A program made the position numbers and the translations under genes. A model generated the notes under the pieces. It was not told the origin of the DNA. It ran no database searches and saw only the letters and a program-made list of their open reading frames with translations. From NCBI RefSeq assembly GCF_004027225.2, contig NC_044297.2, positions 5,166,047 through 5,230,046 on the forward strand: 64,000 nucleotides of DNA, read 5' to 3'. How positions within the stretch are numbered: position 1 is the first letter of the stretch; the number at the start of each line of letters is the position of its first letter. The DNA is from Strigops habroptila (lineage: Eukaryota > Chordata > Aves > Psittaciformes > Psittacidae). This document shows positions 47,601 to 60,569 of the stretch, one piece after another.

Positions 47601-50600
47601 GCTTGGAAGACTTGTAGACACATTTGTCTACAAGTGCTTTATCTTTGTAGTATTGTGACTGGAAACTCCCCATGAGCAACACCAAAAGAGAATTTTAAAC
47701 ACGCTTTTGAAATGCAGGGTGTTGTGAACAATGCAAAGGGGTCCGAAGAGCTGGGTGATACACGCTAATAAAAACAGGCTCCTTTTATTTAATAGTTTAA
47801 TCAACTATTTTGTGTCATGCCTGAGCTCTGAAAAGATTTGTTTTCTAGAAGTCGGTTTCGTGTTAACAGAGGCTGTGTAGGATGAGTATTAAAACTGCCA
47901 GATAAAAACTCTGGGAAGTAAATCCTCCCTTTTTTAGACTCCAGACCTTGAACACCACAAGCAGCACTGACCAGGTTTCTGCAGCCACCCTCCTGCCAAG
48001 CAGAGCCCATCTCCCCGTGAAGGGACTCCATCCTGCACAGCCTGCTCAGCCTCTGTCTGCACTGGAGACTCCCAACAAGGGGCCAATTGTGAGCTGAGCC
48101 TGTCACAGACACCTCCTCACTGGGAACGTTAATCCATTTATCAACTGACTGAAGAGAAACAACCTGTGTTGTTCCTTTGCCCCAGTTTCTGTTCTGTAAC
48201 TAATAAATGATGTTTCCTTTCCCAGCTCCACCTTGCGTTGCACCTCCTGCACAAACTGCCCTGATCCCCAGCTCAACTTGGCTGCAAGAGAGAAACTGAG
48301 GCATATTTAGGCTTGGGACATAGCCACTTCTTTCCTGGAGCCAGCTCCTGATGACAGTCTTGGTATTTACAAGATAATATCTGATAGCAGCCACTGGCAA
48401 ACCTCGCTGAACCACAGCTTTAAAATCAAGGGCAGCCTCCTGTACACTAGAGTAGCCAGAACAGGACACTTGAGCAGGCAGGAACAGACCATCTCCACCT
48501 GCACACAGACACCATGCAGTGAGGGTCCTGATTACGCAGCACACATTCCATGTCATGAGCCAGGAGAATGAGGAATCTAGTCCTGATCATTTCAGTTAAG
48601 TGCATCTGCAAACTACCCGGGACATGGTTACCAGCCCAAAAAGGAGCATGAGCTTTAAATTACTGAGCCTCTAGATCCTACCTCACCGCAGACACCTGTA
48701 AATGCCTGAAATAATAGTAGTTAGCCTGTTGTCTAAATACCCACACCCTGCCACTGCAGAATGAAAGCCTGGTGCATCTCCTTACATCTCCTTTTCCACA
48801 CTGGGAGGAGTTTCTGGTCACGTTGAGCTCACTGTCCTCCTCCAACTTTGAATTTTGGGACAATTTCAGAGCAAATAAATGAGTATTCATAGTGATACAG
48901 GATTTACTGATCTCTCTGGGAGGAAGGTTCACTTTGGAGATAGCTGTCGATAAAAATGCAACCTTCCACCTATAGAGTCTTTTGGGTTGGGAATGAATCC
49001 CTTATACTGTGGTGGCAGCATGTATGTTTATGAACCAAGAGGCTTTTAAAGACAATTTGAAACAGGAACATGTTTAACACACTAGTTTTGAGCCACATTT
49101 TGTTACGATAACTCAGCTAAATATCAAACACCATTTCCAGGCATGTATCACCCTTGCAGTGAAGGGAAGCAAGTCAAGCATGGCACATTATTTCCCTCCT
49201 AGACAATGAACCCACGTGTTTACCATTTTGCACTCATCAGCAGAGTGTACTGAAGCTTGAAAGAAGAATTGTGCAACTGGAACGCTAAAAGATGGGTCTT
49301 AACCACTGCATACTAATGGTGGCAGCATCCAGAAATAAACCCCTGCCCCACCAAGCTTCAAGTTGTAAACCACTGACCTGTCCTGCCAGTTGTCAGCTGC
49401 TCAGCCCTGGCAGCCACTATTCCACCAAGAAATGCCCAGATGAAGGACTGGACAGAGGATACTGAGATACAAAACAATAGCTGGAAGTGCACGGACTTGC
49501 AAATGCCACAAGGTGTGTATTCATCTCAAAGAGAAAATCTGACCTGTAAAAACCTTGTGACATCTGTGATCACGTTCCTGAAGACATATTCATCCTTCTG
49601 ACAGTCAAACCAGCCCAACTTTGTGATCCTGGCATACAACTGGATTAGTGCTTGCGTGACAAACGTTGCCAGCTTTGGCCTCGTGGCAAGGTAGTTGAGC
49701 ACATAGTTCCCTGAAACACAGAGAAGCATCTGTAGAGGCAAACTTGGCAGAAGGGACTGAGATGGCAACACTGCTTTAGCAAAGCAGTTCAAAAAATAAT
49801 CAGTAGTGGGTCAGATACAAATATTGACCTTTTACTTGTGCCTTTAACATAGAAAAGCTGTGGAACAGATCTGGAAAGTGGTTAGAGGCAGGTGAGGGTT
49901 CTGCCCCACAAACCCAACTTGGTTTGTATTACCAGATGAAGTCCACTCCTCTGCAAACACATGTTATCAGCAAGAAAAGCTACAGATATTTCAAGACCTT
50001 TCCTCAGGGATGATCATCTACCGCATCATTTGTGAAGAAGAAAGCAGACTCCATGGCATTCAGAATCCCTCCTGGGAGGAAAGGCAGCTCTCCAGGAAAG
50101 AGCACTGGGACAGACTGACTGTCCCCTTCGGATACATCCTAAATGGTATTTCAGAGACCCAGGAAGGATGTGCAGTTTGGACAGCATGTCCTCAGCAGAG
50201 GCAAGCACCACGCTTGTCTTACACCCCAAAAGGAATTCATCAACTGCAACTGGTTTATTCATTGTCATTTCCTTCCCACCAGAAAATCTCACTACATGTA
50301 GCCCTGAACTCTTGATACAGAGAAATGTTTCTTTGCCTTTTGGGCATCCTGTACCTTAGGACGTCCATGCAAAGCCCAGGAGGTTGCAGAAAACCTCCCA
50401 GCCATGGGTGAAAGCCCACAGGACATTCCCATTGGTGTGATCAGAAGAACTGAGGCTTGCACTTACGGATATCTATTCGCTGTTCCAACGGTAAGGGGTT
50501 GTTTGTGCGTGACACGAGCTTGGTAAGGCAGGTAGCTGCCAGCAGCTGGGAATACGATGACTGCAAAGAGAAAGTGAGAAAGCAAAACACAAGCAAGAGT

Positions 50601-53600
50601 TTACTGCACACGTCAGAAGAACAAGCAGCAATGCTGGGGTTTAAGCTAATCGCTCTCTGGCAACTTGAGTTTAAAGAATTCATTTCATTGGCAAATCTAA
50701 ATACTTTCCATAGCATTTATTCTGTGTGTTTAGAGACACTAAAGTAAATCAAATTAGTGTTTGAAGTGCTTAAGAAAGAAAGGAAGAGCTTTTGAAGAGC
50801 AGAAGACAACAGAACCACCACTGAAGGCAGGAGTAAACTGCAAGCATCATCAAACTACACCAAGTTACCTTCCAGACCTGCCTGGAAAAGCCAATTTGCC
50901 CTCTGAGCCATAGAAGTACGTCACTGTGCCTTAAGAAGCATTTACAACTTCCACTTGACCACTAAACAGAGGTTAAACTTTGTTTCTCCCAGCACAGCAC
51001 AGGACCACTGAGCTGTAACCTAGCTGAGACTCACAGCTGATGGCACCCAACCACCTCAAAGCCCGGCTGCACCCAAATCCAAATCACAGCCAGGGGGGAG
51101 ACAAGCATTGTGCGTGCTCATTTCTGGAATATACATACTGCAGAAAGCTGAGTATCCAAGGTGCAGGATATCCAACATTCCCAAGGACAATGGGGATAAA
51201 GTTGGATCCAGACCGAACAAAAAACCCCACAACCCTCTCGCAAGGGTCAGAGGGACAATGGATCACACACAAAATGAAACTGGGCTTTAGGAACTCCCCT
51301 AATTATATATCTATATAAAACTTGATTTGTGCTCAGGTAAACCAGGCACTAGTTCCCAAAGAAAAGCTTCTATCAGTTTGGTTTGGACTTCAAATTGCAC
51401 CAAAAGTGGAATCATTTGTTGTGTGTACATTTGCTGAGCCTGTTAAGTGCCACTCTCCTCCCCTCCCCTCACTGCCTCCTCCTCCTGGAGGACCTACTCT
51501 TTACAATGCGCTCTTTAATGTTTCCTACTTTTGTGAGCAAGGTTTCAATCTGATAGATAGGAAAGGGGGACGCACACTCTGCCAAAAGCCACATCTTGCA
51601 CAGCCATGTGGCAAAGCCGTTTTAAACATTCTTTGTGCTGATGCAAGGTAAGAACCAAATGGCCACTTCAAAGAAGCAAGCTGAAAAAGCCAGGCAGGAT
51701 TTACTGCTGGCATCTCTGACATCCTTTCTGTAACACTAATTCTAAAGCACATGATCTGATTTTCCCTGTGTTAAACTGTTGGATTATTAAGACAACACTA
51801 TAGCAGAGAAACATTCCAATGACACATTCCAGAAGCAGCACTGCTGGGTTTATCCCCTCTGCACCCCTTTACACACACCATTTTCTTCTCCCCAAAGCCT
51901 CCAGAGCAGGCAGTGGTTCCCACAGCCTTTGAAATACCACTGCCATAATAATGCTTTCAACTTGAAGCTTGCCATGTCTGGGTGGAAGCCTGGGAGGAAT
52001 GCAGCAAGGCCACAAGACATCAGAATTGACAACCATTTGTAGGAACCACTGCAGCAGCAGAATTAGCCACCAGAGCCAGTGCTTTTTTTGGCACAGGCTG
52101 CCCACGGATTGAGATACATGAGAGCACAGTGGCTATGGGATAGAAACACTGCATACCAGACCTTGAGGCTGTTTCCCTTATCAATGCCCAAAATACCAAG
52201 ACACACTTTGGACAATTATATTGCTTTACATACACTCCCTCTTTCTAGCAGCAGCTGGCACTTGCTCAGGCAGTCGGGGCTGTTGGTGAACTCAACCAGG
52301 GCTTTCTCTGCCTGCAGCCGTGTCGCAGTGTCTGTGGTCTCATACAGCTGCTTGCACAGGTTCTCTAGCTGGGCTAGGCTCTGGAACACAGAAAACACAT
52401 CAGTTAGAAACGAGAGGCGTAACAGTTTAGTTATGCAGCAGTTTAACCCAGGTTATAGGGAGGTATATACATACACGCATGTACAACTTCACTGTTTGCA
52501 CAAAGGAAGGGAAACGCACCTCACCGTGTGGCTGCTGGGGCCTGGAAAACCTCTTACACCTCATCCTGTAACAAATCATCCTAAACTGGCCAAATGAAGT
52601 GAAAAAAAGCCATCCTCAAGTCTAGCTTTTCTGTCATACAGTGTCAAATCCCTACAAACTTCATTTATATTCCCTTTGCAGGGCACTACAAGGGAGGGTT
52701 TCAGCAGCCTGGGATGCTGGAAGGACCTTGTGTTAAATCTTCACATGCAAATACCTAAAGCAGAGCAGAGCAAATGAAGAATGAGATGGAAGCCTTTGAG
52801 CAGCATCTCTGTGAACGCCTCTGAAGGGAAATAAAACTACCAGGCAGATTCTCTGTGCTCAAACAACTGGAAAATATTTGCCATAAGCTGTGATCCAGGC
52901 AGATGGTTTCCCCCAGTGAAATCTTGGGTGTCCTGATGAAAAAGCGACTTCCCAGATGGACAGAAGCATTCCCTCGGGTTCCTGCTGCTACATTAATGAG
53001 CAGGTATTTTCACGTGCTTTAGGCCTCTGTTCTGAGTTTCCAGAGGTGAAGCATTACAAGCCCAACAAAACGTTTGTGCTCTGTATAAGGAGGATACATC
53101 GGCTGCTGCCGGGCCAGCGGCGGCGCCACGCACCGCGGCAGCTCAGCGCCTCCTACACAAGCACAGCAGCTCCACGCCAAAAGCACACACAAGCTTTTGA
53201 GGCTTGGATGCTGAGGTGACCATCAGATAAGAGAGGGTCAGAAGAAACACAGGGGGGGACCCTCTGCAAAGATTCCCTTACCTTGAACCATATTCCACAG
53301 CTCTGATTTGTTTGTTCTTTTAAATAATCACAGAATCCTGGAATGGTTTGAGTTGGAAGACACCTTAAAACTCCTCCAGCTCCAACCCCTGCCACGGGCA
53401 GGGACACCTTCCACTAGAGCAGGTTGCTTTAAGGTCTCTTCCAACCCAAAACCATCCCAGGATTCTATGATTTTCAGTGCTGGTCTGGAAAGCCGGAGAT
53501 CTTGGGCACAAGGGGCAGCAAGGAGGTGGGGATCATTTCCCTACAACCACTGGGCAATACCTACTCTTCCAAGATAAAAATACTATTTCCTGTAACGATT

Positions 53601-56600
53601 ATGCAGGGCAGGAGCTCTGCGTATTCTAGATAAGGCCTAAAGCATGAGCCAGCAGAGTGTGTGAAACAGGGAGACTCTGGCATCCTGCTAGCACTGCACG
53701 CACGGGCTGCGTCACCAGCGAGGTGAGAAGCAAACCAGCACTGAGGACAACTACCACTGACCCAACCTTGCGGTTATTGCTCCTTGGAGTAGGAACAGCT
53801 CCAGAGATGGGGGCTCAGGGGAGCCCATGGGGATTCTGGAGCTGTGGGGCAGCACTTGGGGTGGGATTTTGGGAGGAGAAGTGGTGAGTCCCAGGAGACA
53901 GCCCCAAGTGTACAACAGCTCCTTCCCTGCCAGCTCCCGGCCTTCCGAATCGCTCTTATCTGCTCCTCACAGGACAGCACTGAAATCCCAGCATTTCCCT
54001 ACAGCGACACACACCATATTCCATCAACACAAACTATCACAACCAAAGTACTTGATGTAGTAAAAAATAAACCCCACTCGATCCATTTTCTTCCATACAT
54101 CATGCTATAAGGGCTAAATGACAACTTGAACCACCGGTCATCTCCCAGCTGGGAGCACGTGGCTTCAATTCATACTGAGAAGCCTAAACTGCCACAGAAC
54201 TTCTACCAACACCTCTTGCCTCCAAGCTCAGCACAACCAGCAACTCCCTTCTCTTCCTACCTGCACACACATTTTTCCCCCTCAACAGCGACAGGTTCCA
54301 GGGATGGAAGTTTTGCTGCAGTCCAACAAGCTGCAGAGAGCCGGGGGCTCCTTCCACCACAGCCCTGCATGGGCAAAGCTCTGTCCACCACAGGCTGCAC
54401 AGTCCAGAGCAGGAATTCCCAATCCATCAGCCTCCCAGGAACTCTGCATCACATCAAACAGCGAAAAAAGAAGTTGTCCTTCAACGATGGCACCCCTTGC
54501 TCATGGCCTCAGATGTTTGTCCGCTGAGAGCAGCTGTGAAGCTCGGAACAGAGAAGTAAAAGCCCAACCCATCAATCTCATTTACAGTACAAGCTACAAA
54601 TAAAGCCCTTCACTGCTCACTGGTTTCCCCGTGGTGAAGATAAACAATGTGTGATCATCTTTAAAATGATAAATACTACAAGGCAAGTAACAGCTACCTA
54701 AAAGGAGTCCCGGGGGAAGGCTGCAGAATTGATCCTGTATTACACGGTTGCTTAAGCACCACTCTTCCCATCCAAGGGCTGCAATAAGCTCTGGGCAGGT
54801 TTAGTTCAACAGAGTTTGACTTGGCCACGCTGAGAGTTCCCATTTCAGAACACCGAGGAAACACACACTGGTGTGCTCAAGATGGCAGAGGCAGACAGAG
54901 AGCAGGAGCCAAGAGCCAGCCCTGACTGCCTGGGGGGAGCAGGCAAGCAACAACCCCACGGATTCAGCATCTGCACTGCAGTGTTTTGGCTTAACAAGAT
55001 CCAGCCAAACTTTGCTGCTGCTGCTGGTTCTGATATCCCAAAGGATGTGCACTACTGTAGATCCTCCAGGCACACATTGTTTCCAAGACATTCTCTTCCT
55101 CCTGCCTTATGGTTACTGACTCGCTGAGCCAGAGATCCTGCAACATGTTTAAGACAGTTATTTTTGTCCCAAGCACATTCATCCATTCAAATATCCCCTA
55201 ACTGATTCCCCCATATGTTGGAATCAAAGTCAGGCTCCGCAAGCACCAGGGCAGGCAATGAGGGATTTATGTCCCTGCTCACTATGGGCATGCAGAGTCC
55301 CAGCAGCACTTACCCCTCTACCTCCAGGATGTGGCATCCCAGTGGTAGGAAGAAACCATGACCCATTTTTCCTTTGCCTTCAACATTTTATGCCTAAGGA
55401 ATGTTGATTATAGGAGAGGTGTTGGAGCAGCTCTGGAGCCAGGCTGAGAGAGCTGGGCTATTCCAACCTGGAGAAGAGAAGGCTCCTTAAGCGGAGCCCT
55501 CAGAGCAGCTCCAGTGCCTAAAGGGGCTCCAGGAAACCTGGAGAGGGGCATTGGACAAGGGCCTGGAGGGACAGGACAAGGGGAATGGCTTTAACCTGCC
55601 AGAGGGGAGATGGAGATGAGCTCTGAGGCAGAAGCTCTTCCCTGTGAGGGTGCTGAGGCGCTGGCACAGGGTGCCCAGAGAAGCTGTGGCTGCCCCATCC
55701 CTGGCAGTGTTCAAGGCCAGGTTGGACACAGGGGCTTGGAGCAACCTGCTCTAGTGGAAGGTATCCCTGCCCAGGGCAGGGAGTGGAACTGGAGGAGCTT
55801 TAAGGTCCTTTCCAACACAAACCATTCCAGGATTCTGTGGACAGAGATCCGATGGTCCAAGGCATCAGCTTCTGGAGTCAACAGGGATTAGACTATCGAG
55901 GGCAATGTGCCGTGCTTGCGGAGAGGTGACATTGAAACACATCCACTTGTCTTATTGCAGTAAATCAAGGTTTAAGTTCGCTCATTCCTGGAGCAATAAA
56001 TCACATCCCGCTTTGAAGAAACAGCCTCTACACCGCGACACATCTCTACTAAACCCAAGGCAGCCATTCCCGAGTTCAATCCCTGCTGATGCTGTTGAAG
56101 CAGTCATGAGAGATCCCTGTGATGTAATACCTGGGAATGCAGGAACTCCTGAATTCCACCCCAAGCAAGGCCTTTCTCCCAGTGGGAGGCCTCAGCAGGG
56201 CCCTCAGCAAGGACAGCAGCACAATCAGCCTGGTAACTGCAGCAAGGAGGTTCTCCTCCACATCTGAGGATAAATAAGGAGAGGCTAGAGCAGCACCAAC
56301 ACCTTTGCCCCAACAATGGGAGCATGAGTCACTCCTGGCTTTCCTTACTTTTTCATTTACATGCCACAGCTCATACCCTGCTGCAGTGTTTCAGGGATGT
56401 TTCGGAGCCGCTCATTAACATCACATCTCTGTTTGTAGCTGCACCTCTGACCATATGAACTATTAAAGCTGTTCCAGGACTGCTCGAACTTACCCCCCAG
56501 AAACTGCAAAAGGAACCAAGCAAAATCCCCTTCAACTCACTGGTGAGACCAGTGTCAGGCACAGCCACTATCGAGTGCTAGAGGAGAAACAACAGAACTG

Positions 56601-59600
56601 GCATTTGCCAGTACAATGTCCTTGGACTCTAACTCCTGCAATCACTGTGTTCACAAACACTGAACGGGCAACACAAGGGCACAGAGTTTTCCAAGAGGAA
56701 TTCAACCAAAATACTCTCATGCTACAGCAGCTTGTCCCTTGTCCAAGGGGAATACAGCAAACAGAGCGCACTTCAGTCAGACTGACGGGCCCTGGAATGA
56801 GCCATGTAAAAGGTGCACTGAAGTGCCAGACATCACAGAAAATGCCACTGCAGGACAGACACAAACCCTTTGCAGATGGAGAGCTGTGAGTCCACAGGGT
56901 ACATCATGGAATGCTCTGGTTTGGTTTGGAAAGGACCTTAAAGCTCACCCACTCCCAAGCCCCTGCCACGGGCAGGGACACCTTCCACTAGAGCAGGTTG
57001 CTCCAAGCCCCGTCCAAGCTGCTACCTGGATACAGAATAACAGATTAAAAGGATGGGAAGGAGCTAAAGATGACCCTGAAGTGGGGGTATTTATCAGAAA
57101 AACGGAGGCTATTTCTTTTCTAAACTGACCTTACAACATGAGGACACACAGAGTCTGCTGGAAATCCTGGTGGAGTGGCTGAATGGTACATTTCTAACTG
57201 AGAAAACCCTTTCTGATGATCTTGCCTAACGGGGGATTGGATTTGGCTGCCACTGGGGAGCCAGACTGGAGCAAGGCACCTTGCTGCAGGAAACAGCATG
57301 GCAGCTGGGACAGGAATTCTGCCCCTTTCCTTGGAATAGCAGGAGTCCTCACTGCTGAGACCACGGGGGCCACAAGGTGTTAAAGTGGTCACATTTCTCC
57401 ATCACCTGCGTGTGGCTCTGAACTCCACCAGCTTCGGTTCAAGTTAAACAGCTGAGGATCACTCTCTCCCAATATATTCTCCCATCTCTCATGGAATTCC
57501 AGAGCTACAAACTGACCCAGATGAGAGCAGGTTAAAGTCTGTTCTCCACTGCCCAGTCACAAGGCCAGAGCCCGTTTCAGCTACAGAGATAGGATGTTAA
57601 TGAGCAGCTCAGAAACATCCATGAAACACTTCACACCCTTTGTGCCTTATACATCATGTTAATATCCCTAAACTCACTTTCCTTTAAATCCTGCAGTTAG
57701 AAGGAAAAAGATCCAAGCCCTTCAGGTTTCTCTGGCTGTGCAGTGGCTGTGAAGGTGTCAGAATACCAAGTCACCTCACACTGTGTGCCACAAGGAGAGC
57801 AGAATGGTGCTGGTGCTGCTTAGTCAGCACAACCAGAGACAAGCAGAGGTACTGTGCCAGCCAGGCATGGAATAACTCAACAGGAATTAAACAGAAAACA
57901 GACAAGAAAGCAACTGCTTTCTTCTGCTGCCCGGCTCTGCCATACGTACACACTACAGATTCTCTTTCTGATCCGCTAAAGTGGGAGAGAAATCTTCAAA
58001 GCATCCCCATTTGGGACAAAAAGAGGAGAAAATGCCTCCTTTTACAGAACTCAACCAGCAAGCAGTTGTTCTGCATTACAAGAAATCAAATTAAGATGCT
58101 ACTCAACATAGTATCTTCATCAGGCAGGTGAGGACACAATTTGCCTGTCAGATCCTTGTAAATACCTTCTGTTTGATTTGCCTGTTCCATTTTCTTGTTC
58201 TTGTGTTATTCATAAATTACACCAGAATACTGAACAATACATTAAAAGCTTTAACTGGAAAACTTCACCTCAGAACCCACAATTCCACTTTAAACTATGC
58301 AAGTGCTGCGAGCAGAGAGGTGCTTTTATCCTATACCCACAGCTTGAATGATCTCAAGCGAGCAGAGAGGGGAGAAGGCATTTGATAAAGGGTGAAACGT
58401 GGTTCTCCCAGTGCGAAAGCATAACTTTTTCCTCTGGAGGTGGGTGTTGATTTACATTCATGGAAAGCACGAGGTAAGTTCTGCTAAGCCAGCACACGGC
58501 AGCATGTTTAACCAGTGCAATACACTACACGCGGCAGCATCCTGGCACGATGCTCTCCTCTACCCACCTGCAGCATGAGCAAAACTGCAGCACACACATC
58601 CCAGCGCAGCTACAGACAACAGGAGAACACAGCGCAATCCCTGGGCACCTGCACCCAAAACCAGGTTACATTGACAAAGAGTTGCTAAAATTACTTCTTG
58701 TTCACAGCACTCCACTGCGGGGTGTTACTTCTCTGAAGTGCAGCACATATTTCAGCCTGGAGAACTACTTCTGATTTCCAGAGCAGGACAACAGGCAAGG
58801 GGAGAAGGGAAGGATCAGACTATCAACGCACATTTATAATGGAGATCTTACATCACCTGATATTCAAAGTCTGCCACCAGTAAGATGGCAAGCACCAGAG
58901 CGTGAAGCTGATGTTTCACCCTGACCACACCAGGGCAACAAGCTTCCCGCTGGCAACCCGTGACCAGAGTTAGCAGAGACCGTGAACAAACTGCGCCTTT
59001 TGTCCTTAATGACAAACAAACCCAAAATGTCAAGCTTCTGCTGAGGTATTTTCTGGGTGGTTTAGCAGCTATCCTCCACCAGCACCTTCTATTAGTTTGG
59101 TAGAACTAACCCAAACATCAGAAGCACGTGGAGCCTGTAGGGACGGGACAAGAGGAATGGCTTTAACCCACCAGCGGGGAGATTGAGATGAGCTCTGAGG
59201 CAGAAGCTCTTCCCTGTGAGGGTGGGGAGGTGCTGGCACAGGTTCAAACTCTCCCTCCAAGAAGGTTTAAGTCCTATATTCCTTGCGCAGTCAGGAACAG
59301 GGATGACCCAAAGCAAGGCAGAAAGGACCTACCACCTGCTGGATACCTCCTCAGTGGGCTCTGCCTCCAGGCTCTGCCACTTACATGAGCAAAGGGATAA
59401 CAAATTCCTTCTTGCAAATCAAAGCTGCAGCTGCACAGAGCGTGCACAGGGCCAGGCTGCACCAGCACTGCTGCTGCACACCAAGCCAAGGATGCTCCAG
59501 AATCATGCTGGTTAAAATAAGTGTAACCTCAGACACAGGTAACACTCCTAAAAACCCGTGTAGAGCCTTGCAGCTAAGGCACACAACCGGAAAGCATCAC

Positions 59601-60520
59601 AAACTCTTCATAACAGCCATCTGGAAACCACAGCTTAGAAGCAGGAAGACAAAATTTACAATTTTGCTGGTGATTTTAAACAGTAAATGTAACTTCTTCA
59701 ACTTTGCTTTAGCAGACCTGAGCCCCACAGACTCACAAACCACCACTGCACTGCCCAAACCAAGAGCAACGCAGCATTATTAAGAGTAATAAAGTTCTTG
59801 AGCTACAGAGCATCCAGTGTTCTCTTAAAATGATTAAAATGAACAAATCCTCCTTAATTGTATTAGTGTTGGCTCCCTGAGGGAACACAGCTCGGTTGCT
59901 AAAGGAGAGACAGAGCAGGCATCTGGGAGCAGGCTCACAGCCTGAGCTGGCCACGCCACTGCCCTTCTTCTCCTGCCGTGGCAGCACCCAGCTCCCACCA
60001 ACCCAAGCTTTGGCTTTTCTCTGTGCTACAGAAGGGGCTTTGAGCTCTTGAGGTGAACTGCTGCAGAGGGGACTGTAACCTAAACACAGAGTAGCTCCAA
60101 CTCACTGAATTCAGTGACAAAGGCTCCCCCCAGGTCAGGGTTTCACCCTGAGCCTGTCTCTCAGCAGTGTGCTGAGTGTGAACACCCACAACAAAGCCAC
60201 CACCTTCTCCTTTCCGATCTGGGATGCTTCAGAGCACCATCCTCCAGAGGAGACGCACTGCTGTCACCCCGAGCCATGCACGGGACACCTCGCCTGCTAC
60301 CTAAGGCACCTCTGAAGTACTCTCCAGATGTCGGCTGCTGGCCGTGGAGCCCCCAAAGCTGAAAAGGAGCCATTTTTCTTACATTGAAGTCTGGCTGCCA
60401 AGAGGCTGAGATACTGAAGTGCAACTGGATACCTCTGAAACCCAACTCCCAACACACGTCCCACTGGAATTCTGCACTGAGCATCCCAACAGAGCACTTT
60501 AAAACAAGCACATAACTTTA

Positions 60521-60569
<49 letters not shown>

